Of a stretch of DNA of 51,100 bases, positions 41,270 to 50,962 are shown one piece after another. Location of the stretch: positions 1 to 51,100 of the forward strand of contig ONFE01000008.1 of the NCBI GenBank assembly GCA_900316985.1. The letters are read 5' to 3'. The notes beneath the pieces were generated by a model, which worked only from the letters and a program-made list of their open reading frames with translations, had not been told where the DNA came from and made no database searches. Origin of the DNA: an uncultured Prevotellaceae bacterium (GTDB taxonomy: Bacteria; Bacteroidota; Bacteroidia; Bacteroidales; Bacteroidaceae). The stretch's first letter is position 1. Every line of letters begins with the position of its first letter. Made by a program: the position numbers and the translations under genes.

Positions 41270-43030
41270 TCAATCCTCTTTCAAATCGAGCTTCAACTGC
41301 AATTCTTCGAGTTGTTTGGGGTCTAAGAAACCAGGGGCATCAAGCATCACGTCACGACCACTGTTGTTCTTCGGGAAGGCAATGCAATCGCGGATGCTGT
41401 CAAGACCAGCCATAATGCTCACAAAGCGGTCAAGACCGAAGGCAAGACCGGCATGAGGAGGCGCACCGTATTTGAACGCATTAATCAGGAAGCCGAACTG
41501 TGCCATAGCCTTCTCAGGTGTGAAGCCCAGAATCTGGAACATCTTCTCCTGTAACTTGCCGTCGTGAATACGGAGCGAGCCACCGCCTACTTCAATACCG
41601 TTGCATACGAAATCGTAGGCCTTGGCACGTACTCTCTCAGGATGCTCGTCGAGCAAAGGAATATCGTCAGGATTAGGCATTGTGAAGGGATGGTGGGTAG
41701 CCATCAGGCGCTGCTCTTCATCACTCCATTCAAAGAGCGGGAAGTCTACGATCCAAAGGCATTCAAACCTGTTCTTATCCTTCAAGCCGAGACGGTCGGC
41801 CATCTCCAGACGAAGGGCGCAAAGCTGCACACGTGTCTTATTGGCATTGTCACCACTGAGAATCAATACCAGGTCACCATCATTGGCACCCATGGCAGCC
41901 TTCACTTCTGCGAGGTCTTCAGGGCTATAGAACTTGTCAACTGAAGATTTGACGGTTCCATCCTCATTGTACTTCACGTATACCAAGCCTTTTGCACCCA
42001 CCTGCTGAGACTTCACAAAATCGGTCAGCTGATCAAGCTGCTTGCGGGTATAATTGGCACATCCTGGAACGCAGATACCGCCGATGTAGGCAGCATCGTC
42101 AAAGACGCCGAACTTACCTTTCTTCAGTGTATCCATCAGTTCCACGAACTCCATGCCGAAACGGAGGTCAGGCTTATCGGAACCAAAGCGGCGCATAGCT
42201 TCATGCCAGGTCATTTGCTGGAGTTTTGCAGGCAGTTCCACGCCGCGGATCTCCTTGAACAGATGGCGGGCCATGTCCTCAAAAAGATCGATGACATCAT
42301 CCTGTTCAACGAATGACATCTCACAGTCAATCTGCGTGAACTCCGGCTGACGGTCAGCGCGGAGATCCTCATCACGGAAACACTTCGCAATCTGGAAGTA
42401 ACGGTCAAAGCCACTCACCATCAAGAGCTGCTTCAACGTCTGCGGACTCTGTGGCAAGGCATAGAACTGACCGGGATTCATGCGGGAGGGCACCACAAAA
42501 TCGCGGGCACCTTCCGGTGTACTTCCGATAAGGATAGGTGTCTCCACCTCAATGAAGTCCTTAGAGTCGAGGAAGTTACGGATGAGGATGGTCATGCGGT
42601 GACGCAATTCCATATTCTTACGCACGGGATTGCGGCGCAGGTCAAGATAGCGGTACTTCATGCGGAGGTCATCGCCGCCGTCGCTCTTGTCCTCGATGGT
42701 AAACGGAGGCGTGATGCTCTCCGAAAGCACATTGAGCTCCGTGGCAAGTATCTCGATATCGCCCGTAGGCATCTTGGCGTTCTTTGACTCACGCTCACTG
42801 ACCTCTCCCTTCACCTGAACGCAGAATTCACGTCCCAGTTTGTTGGCACGTGCACAGAGATCGGCATTCTTTGATTCATCGAAAACTATCTGGGTGATGC
42901 CATAACGGTCACGGACATCGACGAAAGTCATACCGCCCATCTTACGTGTGCGCTGCACCCATCCGGCAAGCGTCACTTGCTTACCTGAATCCTGGAGACG
43001 AAGCTCTCCACAAGTATTTGTTCTATACAT
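41270..43030 (-). CDS. aspS: Aspartyl-tRNA synthetase
   Basis: The frame is open from 43060; the ATG at 43030 ([26 protein letters not shown]) is the family start, giving 586 residues, the bacterial length. The N-terminal OB fold binds the anticodon. The class II core has motif 2 ([23 protein letters not shown]) and motif 3 ([16 protein letters not shown]). The large bacterial insertion (GAD domain) lies between, with [13 protein letters not shown]. It charges tRNA-Asp. The promoter is a perfect TTTG-N20-TACCTTTG. Confidence 0.97.
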   Translation of the reverse strand: MYRTNTCGELRLQDSGKQVTLAGWVQRTRKMGGMTFVDVRDRYGITQIVFDESKNADLCARANKLGREFCVQVKGEVSERESKNAKMPTGDIEILATELNVLSESITPPFTIEDKSDGGDDLRMKYRYLDLRRNPVRKNMELRHRMTILIRNFLDSKDFIEVETPILIGSTPEGARDFVVPSRMNPGQFYALPQSPQTLKQLLMVSGFDRYFQIAKCFRDEDLRADRQPEFTQIDCEMSFVEQDDVIDLFEDMARHLFKEIRGVELPAKLQQMTWHEAMRRFGSDKPDLRFGMEFVELMDTLKKGKFGVFDDAAYIGGICVPGCANYTRKQLDQLTDFVKSQQVGAKGLVYVKYNEDGTVKSSVDKFYSPEDLAEVKAAMGANDGDLVLILSGDNANKTRVQLCALRLEMADRLGLKDKNRFECLWIVDFPLFEWSDEEQRLMATHHPFTMPNPDDIPLLDEHPERVRAKAYDFVCNGIEVGGGSLRIHDGKLQEKMFQILGFTPEKAMAQFGFLINAFKYGAPPHAGLAFGLDRFVSIMAGLDSIRDCIAFPKNNSGRDVMLDAPGFLDPKQLEELQLKLDLKED

Positions 43031-43057
43031 TATTTTATTATGTTGATTTTTGTGCCG

Positions 43058-43089
43058 CAAAGGTACACATTTTCCCCGATTCGAACAAA
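43058..43089 (-). promoter_or_regulatory. aspS promoter
   Basis: Minus strand: TTTG (43086-43089), 20 bp, TACCTTTG (43058-43065). It shares the TACCTTTGC core with thrS and infC. Confidence 0.85.
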
Positions 43090-43159
43090 TAATTCAGTTG
43101 AAAAAGCAGATAATCGTTAATTAGTATAAAAATCGGAACATACTTTAATAAACTATTCG

Positions 43160-43167
43160 TAAATTTG
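43160..43167 (+). promoter_or_regulatory. -7 box of the DUF1573 gene
   Basis: TAAATTTG followed by CACG, about 40 bp before the ATG at 43208. No exact TTTG lies at the -33 position. Confidence 0.55.
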
Positions 43168-43207
43168 CACGTCAATAATATGTAACAATTTAAAAATTGG
43201 AAAGAAA

Positions 43208-43591
43208 ATGAAAAAGATTTTGATGATAATCGCCATGACCGTTGTCACACTGACAGGTGCTTACGCTCAGAAGCAGGCCGAGATTAAATTCGACAAGCTG
43301 GTTCACGATTTCGGCACATTCCCCGAGGCTGAGCCCATCCAGAAATGTACGTTTACGTTCACCAACGTGGGCGGCCAGCCATTGGTCATCAATCAGGCTG
43401 TAGCCAGTTGCGGTTGCACAGTCCCTGAGTACACCAAGACACCTATCAAGCCCGGTGAAAAAGGAACGCTGACAGTCACCTATAACGGCAAGGGCAAGTT
43501 CCCCGGTCATTTCAAGAAGACAATCACGGTCCGCACCAATGGAGCCGTCGAGATGACACGCTTGTATATCGAGGGAAACATGAAGGAGTAA
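43208..43591 (+). CDS. DUF1573 secreted protein
   Basis: A 127-residue protein with a signal peptide (MKKILMIIAMTVVTLTGAYA) and one DUF1573 Ig-like domain (about 22-125). Hallmarks are VHDFGTFPEAEPIQKCTFTFTNVGGQPLVINQAVASCGCTVPEYTKTPIKPGEKGTLTVTYN, with the conserved C-G-C-T. DUF1573 proteins are abundant in Bacteroidetes and related to ASH/MSP-type beta sandwiches; the function is unknown. It is monocistronic with a -7 box and a terminator. Confidence 0.88.
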   Translation: MKKILMIIAMTVVTLTGAYAQKQAEIKFDKLVHDFGTFPEAEPIQKCTFTFTNVGGQPLVINQAVASCGCTVPEYTKTPIKPGEKGTLTVTYNGKGKFPGHFKKTITVRTNGAVEMTRLYIEGNMKE

Positions 43592-43613
43592 ACTTCCAAC
43601 AATGAACATAAAT

Positions 43614-43646
43614 AAATGGCGCCGGAGAAATCCAGCGCCATTTTTC
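43614..43646 (+). terminator. Terminator between DUF1573 and DUF3078 genes
   Basis: A 9-bp stem AAATGGCGC / GCGCCATTT with a 12-base loop and TTTTTC after it. It serves the plus-strand gene; the minus strand also has a weaker U-run, so it may end both transcripts. Confidence 0.85.
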
Positions 43647-43663
43647 TTTACTTTTCTTTCCTA

Positions 43664-44956
43664 TCAGAACGAGTAGTTGAATCCAAGTGAAAAATACTCC
43701 ATCAACTGCCAGTAGCCCGTACGATCGTCCTTCACCGAGGAGGCATCATCAAATCGGGGATATACGAACAGGTTTGCAGCAATGTACTTGTTGAACTGGA
43801 AGGAGAACGTGTTCTCCCACTCTATTTCCGCACGCTTGTAGGAGGTGAAGCCATAGAGGCGGCTCTTCCACTTGATATTGTCAGCTATCTGCCATACGAG
43901 GTCGGCAGTCAAAGACGAACCGAAATCATGCAAGGCATGATGGCCTTCCTTCAAGCCGAATCTCGGAGCCAGATCCAGACGTCCCACATAGCGGAAGTTA
44001 TAGGCTAAAGGAGAGATATTAATGGTTCCCGTGAGTTTCTTGTTAAGCCACTCAACGGCATACGACATACCGAGCGAGACATTCAGTTTGAAGGGAGAGA
44101 AGAAGTCGCTGTAAACCATCAGGTCATTGCTCTTATAGCCTCTCGTGAACTGCGTCTCGGCTATCGTCTGCAACGTGTAATACCAATGCTTCGTGGCCTG
44201 AAGTCCTAATTTGGAAGTCAATCGGATCAGGTCTTCCGATGTCTTGAACTCATGGAGCGAGTCGCTTCGTGAGGTCATGAAGCCCACTTTCATTTCCAGC
44301 TTGTTGTCCCACTTCACCTTCTGCTTGTTGTTGTAGTTGGCCTCCATCGTGGCGCTTGCCAATGCTGAATAGTTGCTCTCACCACCCTTGTGCCAGTTGC
44401 CGGAAATATAGTTCTGCAGGAATTGCACGGCATAGTCGCCCTTGAACGTCCAGAAGTTAGGTTTCTTTACAACGACTTCCGGTTCCGGAGCAATCACGGT
44501 TTCCACAGCAGCATCGGGAGTCTTCTCCACAAGCTTCTCGGTATTCTCGATGGGCTTCGTGATTTGCTGGTTCACGGCACCTGCTTCATTAATCTCCGCC
44601 TCGGAGACTTTTATCAGTTCCGGGTGCTTCAAGTAGATGTTCATCAAAGCGTTATCAATCTCCTGACTTACAGAGTCTTTCATCTCCGTATTTAAGCCAA
44701 GTTTTTGTTGTGCAACATCATTGTAGAACGTGCTGCTCGTGAACAATCTATACTTGTCGAAAGCAGTATAGGCTTTCTGCAAAGTCTGGACAGAATCAAG
44801 CCTGGCCTTATAGATAGCCAGCGAATCCTGATACTGATTCAACTTGTCGTCGTCTTTCCCGCTAACGGCGTTAACCACTTTTGCTTCGGCATTGACTGCC
44901 GCCATCCCGAACAGCAGAAATGCCACCATTTTAAAGATAAGTCTGTTTTTCTTCAT
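43664..44956 (-). CDS. DUF3078 outer-membrane beta-barrel protein
   Basis: The frame is open from 44995; the ATG at 44956 (MKKNRLIFKMVAFLLFGMAAVNA) gives a signal peptide and 430 residues. The DUF3078 core begins at about 165 with FWTFKGDYAVQFLQNYISGNWHKGGESNYSALASATMEANYN, followed by alternating beta strands that suit a barrel, ending in aromatic residue F (SLGFNYSF), as usual for outer-membrane proteins. The first 150 residues are helical and charged. The function is unknown. A TAAATTTG box ends 9 bp before the ATG, so the leader would be very short. Confidence 0.85.
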   Translation of the reverse strand: MKKNRLIFKMVAFLLFGMAAVNAEAKVVNAVSGKDDDKLNQYQDSLAIYKARLDSVQTLQKAYTAFDKYRLFTSSTFYNDVAQQKLGLNTEMKDSVSQEIDNALMNIYLKHPELIKVSEAEINEAGAVNQQITKPIENTEKLVEKTPDAAVETVIAPEPEVVVKKPNFWTFKGDYAVQFLQNYISGNWHKGGESNYSALASATMEANYNNKQKVKWDNKLEMKVGFMTSRSDSLHEFKTSEDLIRLTSKLGLQATKHWYYTLQTIAETQFTRGYKSNDLMVYSDFFSPFKLNVSLGMSYAVEWLNKKLTGTINISPLAYNFRYVGRLDLAPRFGLKEGHHALHDFGSSLTADLVWQIADNIKWKSRLYGFTSYKRAEIEWENTFSFQFNKYIAANLFVYPRFDDASSVKDDRTGYWQLMEYFSLGFNYSF

Positions 44957-44964
44957 AACAAATG

Positions 44965-44996
44965 CAAATTTACGAATCTTTTTTGAAATTCGCAAT
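44965..44996 (-). promoter_or_regulatory. Promoter of the DUF3078 gene
   Basis: Minus strand TAAATTTG at 44965-44972 with ATTG (44993-44996) 20 bp upstream. The predicted transcript starts about 4-5 nt before the ATG at 44956. Confidence 0.55.
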
Positions 44997-45010
44997 AATT
45001 AGGCATAATT

Positions 45011-45041
45011 TTTGCCAGCACAAAAATAATTCGTATCTTTG
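45011..45041 (+). promoter_or_regulatory. yidC promoter
   Basis: TTTG at 45011-45014, 19 bp, TATCTTTG at 45034-45041. An exact match; the leader to the ATG at 45083 is about 36 nt. Confidence 0.85.
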
Positions 45042-45082
45042 CACCCTATTATATATAAAAAGAAACAATATTAATCAAAACA

Positions 45083-46990
45083 ATGGATAAGAACACAATT
45101 ACAGGATTCATCCTCATTGCCGCCGTGCTCATCGGTTTTTCGTGGTGGAACAAACCCTCTGAAGAGCAGATGGCACAAATGCGACAGCAGGACTCCCTGC
45201 AGGAAGTAGCCCGGAAAAAGGCTGAAGAAACGAAAAAGGCTGCCCAGTTGGCAGCTACCGAGAAAAAGGCGCAGAAGTTGGCGCAGGCCCAGCAGGATAC
45301 CGCCGCGCTTTTCCACAGTGCCCTTTCAGGCAGCGCCCAGCCGGTGGTGCTGAAGAACAACAAGCTGGAACTGACCCTTTCTACGAAGGGCGGAACCGTC
45401 ACGAAAGCTATCATCCGCGGCTACAAAGACCAGAAGGGCAACCCCGACGTCGTACTCTTCGATGAAAAAGAGCAGCAACTGAAGTTCATGCTGTCAGGCA
45501 AAGAACAGAATATCATCACAAGCGATTTATTCTTTACTCCTTCCAACGTGACCGACTCCACCGTCACGATGACGGCCGTTGCCGCACCCGGACAGGAGCT
45601 GGCCATAGATTACCGTCTGGGCCCCGACTATCTCCTCCACATGAGCCTTCATGCAAAGGGCATGAGCGGACTCTTCCCGCCAACTACCAACGAGATGGAT
45701 ATCCAGTGGGATGAGAAATGCCGCCAGCAGGAGCGTGGCTATTCGTTTGAGAACCGCTATGCTGCCATCACCTACCACCATGCCGATGGCGGTACCGACA
45801 AGCTCAACGACCAGAAAGACCAGACCGACGTAGAGATCGATGAGGTCATCGACTGGGTATGCTTCAAGACACAGTTCTTCTCGGCCGTGATGATTGCCAA
45901 GGATGATTTTCAGAAGAATGCCAAGATGACCTCTCTCCTTCAGGAGAAGGGTACCGGCTACCTGAAAGACTATTCCGCCAAGCTGAAGACAGCCTTCGAC
46001 CCCACCGGCCAGAAAGCCTCAGAGTTTGAATTCTACTATGGTCCCAACGACTTCCGCACCCTGAACCGCATCGAGGACCAGAGCACCTTTGGCAAAGACC
46101 TCCAACTGGAGCGCCTCGTATATCTCGGATGGTGGATTATCCGCCCCATCAACCGCTGGTTCACCCTCTATATCTTCGACTGGCTCACCTCCTTCGGATT
46201 CAACATGGGAATCGTGCTGATTCTCATCACCCTGTTGCTGAAGGCCATCACCTTCCCACTGGTGAAGAAGAGCTATATGTCGAGTGCGAAGATGCGTGTC
46301 CTCAAGCCGAAACTCGACGAGGCCACCAAGCAGTACGACAAGCCTGAGGATCAGATGCAGAAGCAGCAGGCCATGATGGCCGAGTACTCCAAGTACGGCG
46401 TGTCTCCGCTGAGCGGCTGTCTGCCCATGCTGATACAGATGCCTATCTGGATGGCCTTGTTCTTCTTTGTGCCTAACGCTATCCAGCTCCGTGGCGAGAA
46501 ATTTCTTTGGATGGACGACCTCTCCACCTACGATCCCATCATCGAATGGGGTAAGGAGATTTGGGGCATCGGTGACCATCTCTCGCTCACCTGTATCCTC
46601 TTCTGCGTGGCCAACCTGCTCTACAGCTACATGTCCATGCGCCAGCAGAAAGACCAGATGGTAGGCCAGCAGGCCGAGCAGATGAAGGTCATGCAATACA
46701 TGATGTACCTCATGCCGCTCATGTTCTTCTTCATCTTCAACGAGTATTCTTCCGGCCTTAACTTCTACTACTTCGTATCGCTGTTCTTCTCTGCAGCCAT
46801 CATGTGGACGCTCCGCAAGACTACCAACGATGAGAAGCTGCTGGCCATCCTCGAGAGGAAATACCAGGAGAACAAGAACAATCCCAAGAAGAAGGGCGGA
46901 ATGGCCGCACGCATCGAGCAGATGCAGAAGCAGACTGAGGAACTCCGCCGTCTCCGCATGGAACAGGAGAAGATGAAAAAGAACAAATAA
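45083..46990 (+). CDS. yidC: Membrane protein insertase YidC
   Basis: A 635-residue protein of the Gram-negative YidC type. An N-terminal membrane anchor (TITGFILIAAVLIGFSWW, about 4-22) is followed by a charged linker, a large periplasmic beta-sandwich domain (about 90-350), and five C-terminal membrane segments beginning near 370 (WLTSFGFNMGIVLILITLLLKAITFPLVKKSYMSSAKMRVLKPK, with the conserved basic residue region and the amphipathic loop after it). The C-terminal tail is basic (KKGGMAARIEQMQKQTEELRRLRMEQEKMKKNK). It inserts and folds inner-membrane proteins with or without SecYEG. The S9 peptidase gene starts 4 bp after its stop, so they share a transcript. Confidence 0.97.
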   Translation: MDKNTITGFILIAAVLIGFSWWNKPSEEQMAQMRQQDSLQEVARKKAEETKKAAQLAATEKKAQKLAQAQQDTAALFHSALSGSAQPVVLKNNKLELTLSTKGGTVTKAIIRGYKDQKGNPDVVLFDEKEQQLKFMLSGKEQNIITSDLFFTPSNVTDSTVTMTAVAAPGQELAIDYRLGPDYLLHMSLHAKGMSGLFPPTTNEMDIQWDEKCRQQERGYSFENRYAAITYHHADGGTDKLNDQKDQTDVEIDEVIDWVCFKTQFFSAVMIAKDDFQKNAKMTSLLQEKGTGYLKDYSAKLKTAFDPTGQKASEFEFYYGPNDFRTLNRIEDQSTFGKDLQLERLVYLGWWIIRPINRWFTLYIFDWLTSFGFNMGIVLILITLLLKAITFPLVKKSYMSSAKMRVLKPKLDEATKQYDKPEDQMQKQQAMMAEYSKYGVSPLSGCLPMLIQMPIWMALFFFVPNAIQLRGEKFLWMDDLSTYDPIIEWGKEIWGIGDHLSLTCILFCVANLLYSYMSMRQQKDQMVGQQAEQMKVMQYMMYLMPLMFFFIFNEYSSGLNFYYFVSLFFSAAIMWTLRKTTNDEKLLAILERKYQENKNNPKKKGGMAARIEQMQKQTEELRRLRMEQEKMKKNK

Positions 46991-46994
46991 TCCT

Positions 46995-49220
46995 ATGAAT
47001 AAAGCCAACTTATTGCTGGCAGCGGTACTGATGTTTTCAGCACCTGCCGGCGCTCAAAATGAAACGGATGTGATTGGTAAGCAGAACATCAAGCTCGCAA
47101 GCAAGACAATGACGCCCGAAGCCCTCTGGGCCATGGGACGCATTAGCAGCTACGAGGCTTCCCCCGACGGAAAGCGCATCGTCTACCAGGTGGGTTACTA
47201 CAGCGTGAAGCAGAATAAGAGCCACCACGTGCTCTACGTGATGAATGCCGACGGCTCCAACCGCCAGCTGCTCACCCATAGCGCCAAGAACGAGACTGAT
47301 GCCACCTGGCTCGATACAGAGACCATCGCTTTTCTCACCGGTGGCGAAATATGGACGATGAAAGCCGACGGCACTGGCCGCAAGCAATGTTCGAAGACCG
47401 ACGGACAGGTGGAGGGCTTCAAGTTCTCACCCGATGGTTCCAAGGTCATCATCCTGAAGTCAATCCCCTTCCATGAAGTCATCAAGGAGAACCCCGAGGA
47501 CCTTCCCAAGGCTACGGGCCGTCTGGTAACCGACCTCATGTATCGCCATTGGGACCACTATGTGGAGAGCATCCAGCATCCCTTCGTTGCTGATGTAAAA
47601 ATGGTCAATGGTCAATGGTCAATGGTCAATGAAATCGACATCCTCGAGGGTGAGCCTTACGAGTGTCCCATGGAGCCTTTCGGCGGCATGGAGCAGCTGG
47701 CCTGGAGTCCCGATTCCAAGACCATCGCCTACACCTGCCGCAAGAAGACGGGCCTCGCTTACTCTATCTCCACCGATTCCGACATCTTCCTCTATGACGT
47801 GCAGACGCGCAAGACCCGCAATCTCTGCAAGCCCGAGGGATATCAGGAGCCCAAGATTGACCCTACGAAGACGATGAAATACCAGGCCGTCAATGCGCCT
47901 GAGAACCTGAAGAACAATCCCGGCTACGACCAGAATCCCAAGTTCTCTCCCGACGGTAAGTACGTGGCCTGGACCTCCATGGCCCGCAACGGCTATGAGA
48001 GCGACCGCCAGCGCCTGTGTGTATACAATTTGGCTACAGGCGAGAAGAAATACCTCACGGAAAGCTTCGATTCCAATGTCGACGATTTCGTATGGAGCGA
48101 CAACAAGGATGCCCTCATCTATTTCATCGGCGTTTGGCACGCTACCGAAAACCTCTATGCCGTCAACTGGAAAGGCGAACTGAAACAGATGTTCGCCATG
48201 GTGACGCCCCAATCGGGCTCAGGCACCCAGGCCGGAAACTCATGGGCCGACTTCGGTTCCATCCAACTGATGAACAACGGCAAGCAGCTGCTCATGGAAC
48301 GCCATTCGTTTACCGCTCCTGCCGACCTCTACGTCGTGACTCCCAATTTCAAGAAACCCGCAAATACGGCCATCTCCCAGATTACTTTCGAGAACAAGCA
48401 CATCACCGACCAGCTGGCCATTCCATCCGTGCAGCAGCGCTGGGTGAAGACCACCGACGGCAAGCAGATGCTCGTTTGGCTCGTGCTTCCTCCTAACTTC
48501 GACGAGACCAAGAAATACCCCACCCTGCTCTTCTGCGAGGGAGGACCGCAGAGTCCCGTCAGCCAGTTCTGGAGCTATCGCTGGAACTTCATGATCATGG
48601 CCTCGCAAGGCTATGTCATCGTGGCTCCCAACCGTCGCGGACTGCCGGGCTTCGGACAGGAATGGCTCGAGCAGATCTCCGGCGACTGGACAGGCCAGTG
48701 CATCAAGGACTATCTCTCAGCCACCGACTTCGCGGCCAACAATCTGCCCTTTGTCGATAAAGACCGCATGGGAGCCGTAGGTGCTTCCTTCGGCGGCTTC
48801 TCCGTCTATTTCCTCGCTGGCCATCACGACAAGCGCTTCAAGTGCTTCATCGCCCACGACGGCGCCTTCAACCTCGAGGCCATGTACACCGAGACCGAAG
48901 AGAACTGGTTCTCCAACTGGGAATACGACGATGCCTACTGGAACAAAGACCAGACCGCCAATGCCAAGAAGACTTATGAAAACAGTCCCCATCGCTTCGT
49001 GGACAAATGGGACACCCCCATTCTCTGCATCCACGGCGAGAAAGACTACCGCATCAATGCCACTCAAGGCATGTCGGCCTTCAATGCAGCCCGCATGAAT
49101 GGCATCGAGGCCCAGCTGCTCATCTTCCCCGACGAGAACCACTGGGTGCTGAAGCCCCAGAACGGCATTCTCTGGCAGCGCACCTACTTCAACTGGCTCG
49201 ATCGCTGGCTGAAGAAATAA
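46995..49220 (+). CDS. S9 family peptidase, DPP-IV/acylaminoacyl-peptidase-like
   Basis: A 741-residue protein with a signal peptide (MNKANLLLAAVLMFSAPAGAQ). The N-terminal beta-propeller (about 40-450) contains WD40-like PD40 blades (PDGKRIVYQV, SPDGSKVIILKS, FSPDGKYVAWTS). The C-terminal alpha/beta hydrolase (about 470-741) carries the catalytic Ser in GAVGASFGGFS (near 598), Asp in CIHGEKDYRIN (near 680) and His in FPDENHWVLKPQN (near 713). It is a probable periplasmic oligopeptidase. Residues about 203-212 (MVNGQWSMVN) are encoded by four copies of a 7-bp repeat, absent by eye from relatives. It follows yidC by 4 bp. Confidence 0.92.
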   Translation: MNKANLLLAAVLMFSAPAGAQNETDVIGKQNIKLASKTMTPEALWAMGRISSYEASPDGKRIVYQVGYYSVKQNKSHHVLYVMNADGSNRQLLTHSAKNETDATWLDTETIAFLTGGEIWTMKADGTGRKQCSKTDGQVEGFKFSPDGSKVIILKSIPFHEVIKENPEDLPKATGRLVTDLMYRHWDHYVESIQHPFVADVKMVNGQWSMVNEIDILEGEPYECPMEPFGGMEQLAWSPDSKTIAYTCRKKTGLAYSISTDSDIFLYDVQTRKTRNLCKPEGYQEPKIDPTKTMKYQAVNAPENLKNNPGYDQNPKFSPDGKYVAWTSMARNGYESDRQRLCVYNLATGEKKYLTESFDSNVDDFVWSDNKDALIYFIGVWHATENLYAVNWKGELKQMFAMVTPQSGSGTQAGNSWADFGSIQLMNNGKQLLMERHSFTAPADLYVVTPNFKKPANTAISQITFENKHITDQLAIPSVQQRWVKTTDGKQMLVWLVLPPNFDETKKYPTLLFCEGGPQSPVSQFWSYRWNFMIMASQGYVIVAPNRRGLPGFGQEWLEQISGDWTGQCIKDYLSATDFAANNLPFVDKDRMGAVGASFGGFSVYFLAGHHDKRFKCFIAHDGAFNLEAMYTETEENWFSNWEYDDAYWNKDQTANAKKTYENSPHRFVDKWDTPILCIHGEKDYRINATQGMSAFNAARMNGIEAQLLIFPDENHWVLKPQNGILWQRTYFNWLDRWLKK
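47601..47631. repeat. Four perfect heptads ATGGTCA inside the S9 peptidase gene
   Basis: ATGGTCA occurs four times in succession and then ATG. On the plus (coding) strand it is open and gives MVNGQWSMVN; on the minus strand it reads TGACCAT with a TGA every 7 bases. Confidence 0.95.
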
Positions 49221-49242
49221 AGTCCCCCCCCGAAATCGAAAC

Positions 49243-49278
49243 AACGTCATAACGACATAACGTAATAACGACATAACG
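49243..49278. repeat. 8-bp array between the S9 peptidase and MFS genes
   Basis: Units ACGTCATA, ACGACATA, ACGTAATA, ACGACATA. TAA recurs every 8 bases on the plus (coding) strand, starting about 25 bp past the peptidase stop. Confidence 0.85.
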
Positions 49279-49289
49279 AAAAAAAAACA

Positions 49290-50906
49290 ATGAATCAACA
49301 AACAACCCTCCGCGACTCCGCCGCCATGCGCTGGACAGCCCTGCTGCTCCTGGCCCTGGCCATGTTCTGCGCCTACATCTTCATGGACATCCTCTCACCC
49401 ATCAAGGACCTCATGCTCGAAACCCGCGGCTGGGACTCCACCGCCTTCGGCACCATGCAGGGCTCGGAGACCTTCCTCAACGTATTCGTATTCTTCCTCA
49501 TCTTCGCCGGCATCATCCTCGACAAGATGGGCGTACGCTTCACCGCCGTGCTCTCCGGAGCCGTCATGCTCGTCGGAGCCCTCATCAAGTGGTACGCCGT
49601 GGCCGAGAGTTTCATGGGTAGCAGCCTCGAAGCATGGTTCACCAACAACCTCAACTACATCCCCGTCTTCGACGAGCTCGGTGTATCACCCTTCTATCAG
49701 GGAATGCCCGCCTCAGCCAAAGTGGCAGCCATCGGCTTCATGATCTTCGGATGCGGAGCCGAGATGGCCGGCATCACCGTCTCGCGCGGTATCGTCAAGT
49801 GGTTCAAGGGCCGCGAGATGGCCCTCGCCATGGGCTCAGAGATGGCCCTCGCCCGCCTCGGTGTAGCCACCTGCATGATCTTCTCCCCCTTCTTTGCCCG
49901 CCTCGGCGGACAGGTCAGCGTAAGCCGCTCCGTAGCCTTCGGCGTAGTGCTCCTCTGCATTGCCCTGATGATGTTCGTGGTCTATTTCTTCATGGACCGC
50001 AAGCTCGACGCCCAGACCGGCGAAGCCGAAGAGAAAGACGACCCCTTCAAGGTGAGCGACATCGGCAAGATCCTCTCCGACAGCGGTTTCTGGATCGTAG
50101 CCCTGCTCTGCGTGCTCTATTATTCAGCCATCTTCCCCTTCCAGAAGTACGCCGTCAACATGCTCCAGTGCAACCTCACGTTCACCGAGGTTGACCCCGA
50201 CTCCTTCTGGGCAGGCACCACCGTCACCATCGTGCAGTATCTCATCATGCTCGTCGTGGCAGCCACCGCCTTCGCCTTCAATTTCCTGAAGAACAAGTCG
50301 CTGAAATACACCATGCTCTGCATCTCCATCGTGGCCCTCGTCACCTTCTGCTACATGGGCTACATGCGCCAGTCGGCTGAGACCGTTTTCGCCGTCTTCC
50401 CCCTGCTTGCCGTAGGCATCACCCCCATCCTCGGCAACTACCTCGACCACCACGGCAAGGGAGCCACCATGCTCGTCCTCGGCTCACTCCTGCTCATCGG
50501 CTGCCACCTCACGTTCGCCTTCATCCTGCCCGCCTTCAAGGGCAATGCCGTCGGCGGCGTCGTCATAGCCTATCTCACCATCCTCGTGCTCGGAGCCTCC
50601 TTCTCGCTCGTGCCCGCCTCCCTGTGGCCCAGCGTGCCCAAGCTCGTCGATGCCAAGATTATCGGATCGGCCTACGCCCTGATTTTCTGGATTCAAAACA
50701 TTGGCCTCTGGCTCTTCCCCCTGCTCATCGGCAAGGTGCTCGACAAGACCAACCCCGGTGTCACCGACCCCACACAGTACAACTACACCGCCCCCCTGGT
50801 GATGCTTGCTTGCCTCGGTCTGGCCGCCCTCGTGCTTGGCCTCATCCTGAAGGTCGTTGACCGCAAGAAAGGTCTCGGTCTCGAAGAGCCGAACATCAAG
50901 AAGTAA
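49290..50906 (+). CDS. Major facilitator superfamily transporter
   Basis: A 538-residue inner-membrane protein with about 12 membrane spans. The first half includes MRWTALLLLALAMFCAYIFMDILSPIKDLMLE and the loop motif IFAGIILDKMGVRFTAVLSGAVMLVGA (the D-x-x-G-x-R motif between helices 2 and 3). A central hydrophilic loop (about 235-255) separates the two bundles. The substrate cannot be told from sequence; relatives in Bacteroidales are annotated only as MFS transporters. It lies 69 bp after the S9 peptidase, so import of its products is a conceivable link. Codons end in C or G very strongly, as in the two upstream genes. Confidence 0.88.
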   Translation: MNQQTTLRDSAAMRWTALLLLALAMFCAYIFMDILSPIKDLMLETRGWDSTAFGTMQGSETFLNVFVFFLIFAGIILDKMGVRFTAVLSGAVMLVGALIKWYAVAESFMGSSLEAWFTNNLNYIPVFDELGVSPFYQGMPASAKVAAIGFMIFGCGAEMAGITVSRGIVKWFKGREMALAMGSEMALARLGVATCMIFSPFFARLGGQVSVSRSVAFGVVLLCIALMMFVVYFFMDRKLDAQTGEAEEKDDPFKVSDIGKILSDSGFWIVALLCVLYYSAIFPFQKYAVNMLQCNLTFTEVDPDSFWAGTTVTIVQYLIMLVVAATAFAFNFLKNKSLKYTMLCISIVALVTFCYMGYMRQSAETVFAVFPLLAVGITPILGNYLDHHGKGATMLVLGSLLLIGCHLTFAFILPAFKGNAVGGVVIAYLTILVLGASFSLVPASLWPSVPKLVDAKIIGSAYALIFWIQNIGLWLFPLLIGKVLDKTNPGVTDPTQYNYTAPLVMLACLGLAALVLGLILKVVDRKKGLGLEEPNIKK

Positions 50907-50925
50907 CCGATTCATTACCCCCTTC

Positions 50926-50962
50926 AATCCCCGCCCCGCTTCCAGGCCTGGCGGGGATTTAT
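50926..50962 (+). terminator. Terminator after the MFS gene
   Basis: A 10-bp stem AATCCCCGCC / GGCGGGGATT with a 14-base loop, then TTATTG. It lies about 20 bp past the stop codon. Confidence 0.85.
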
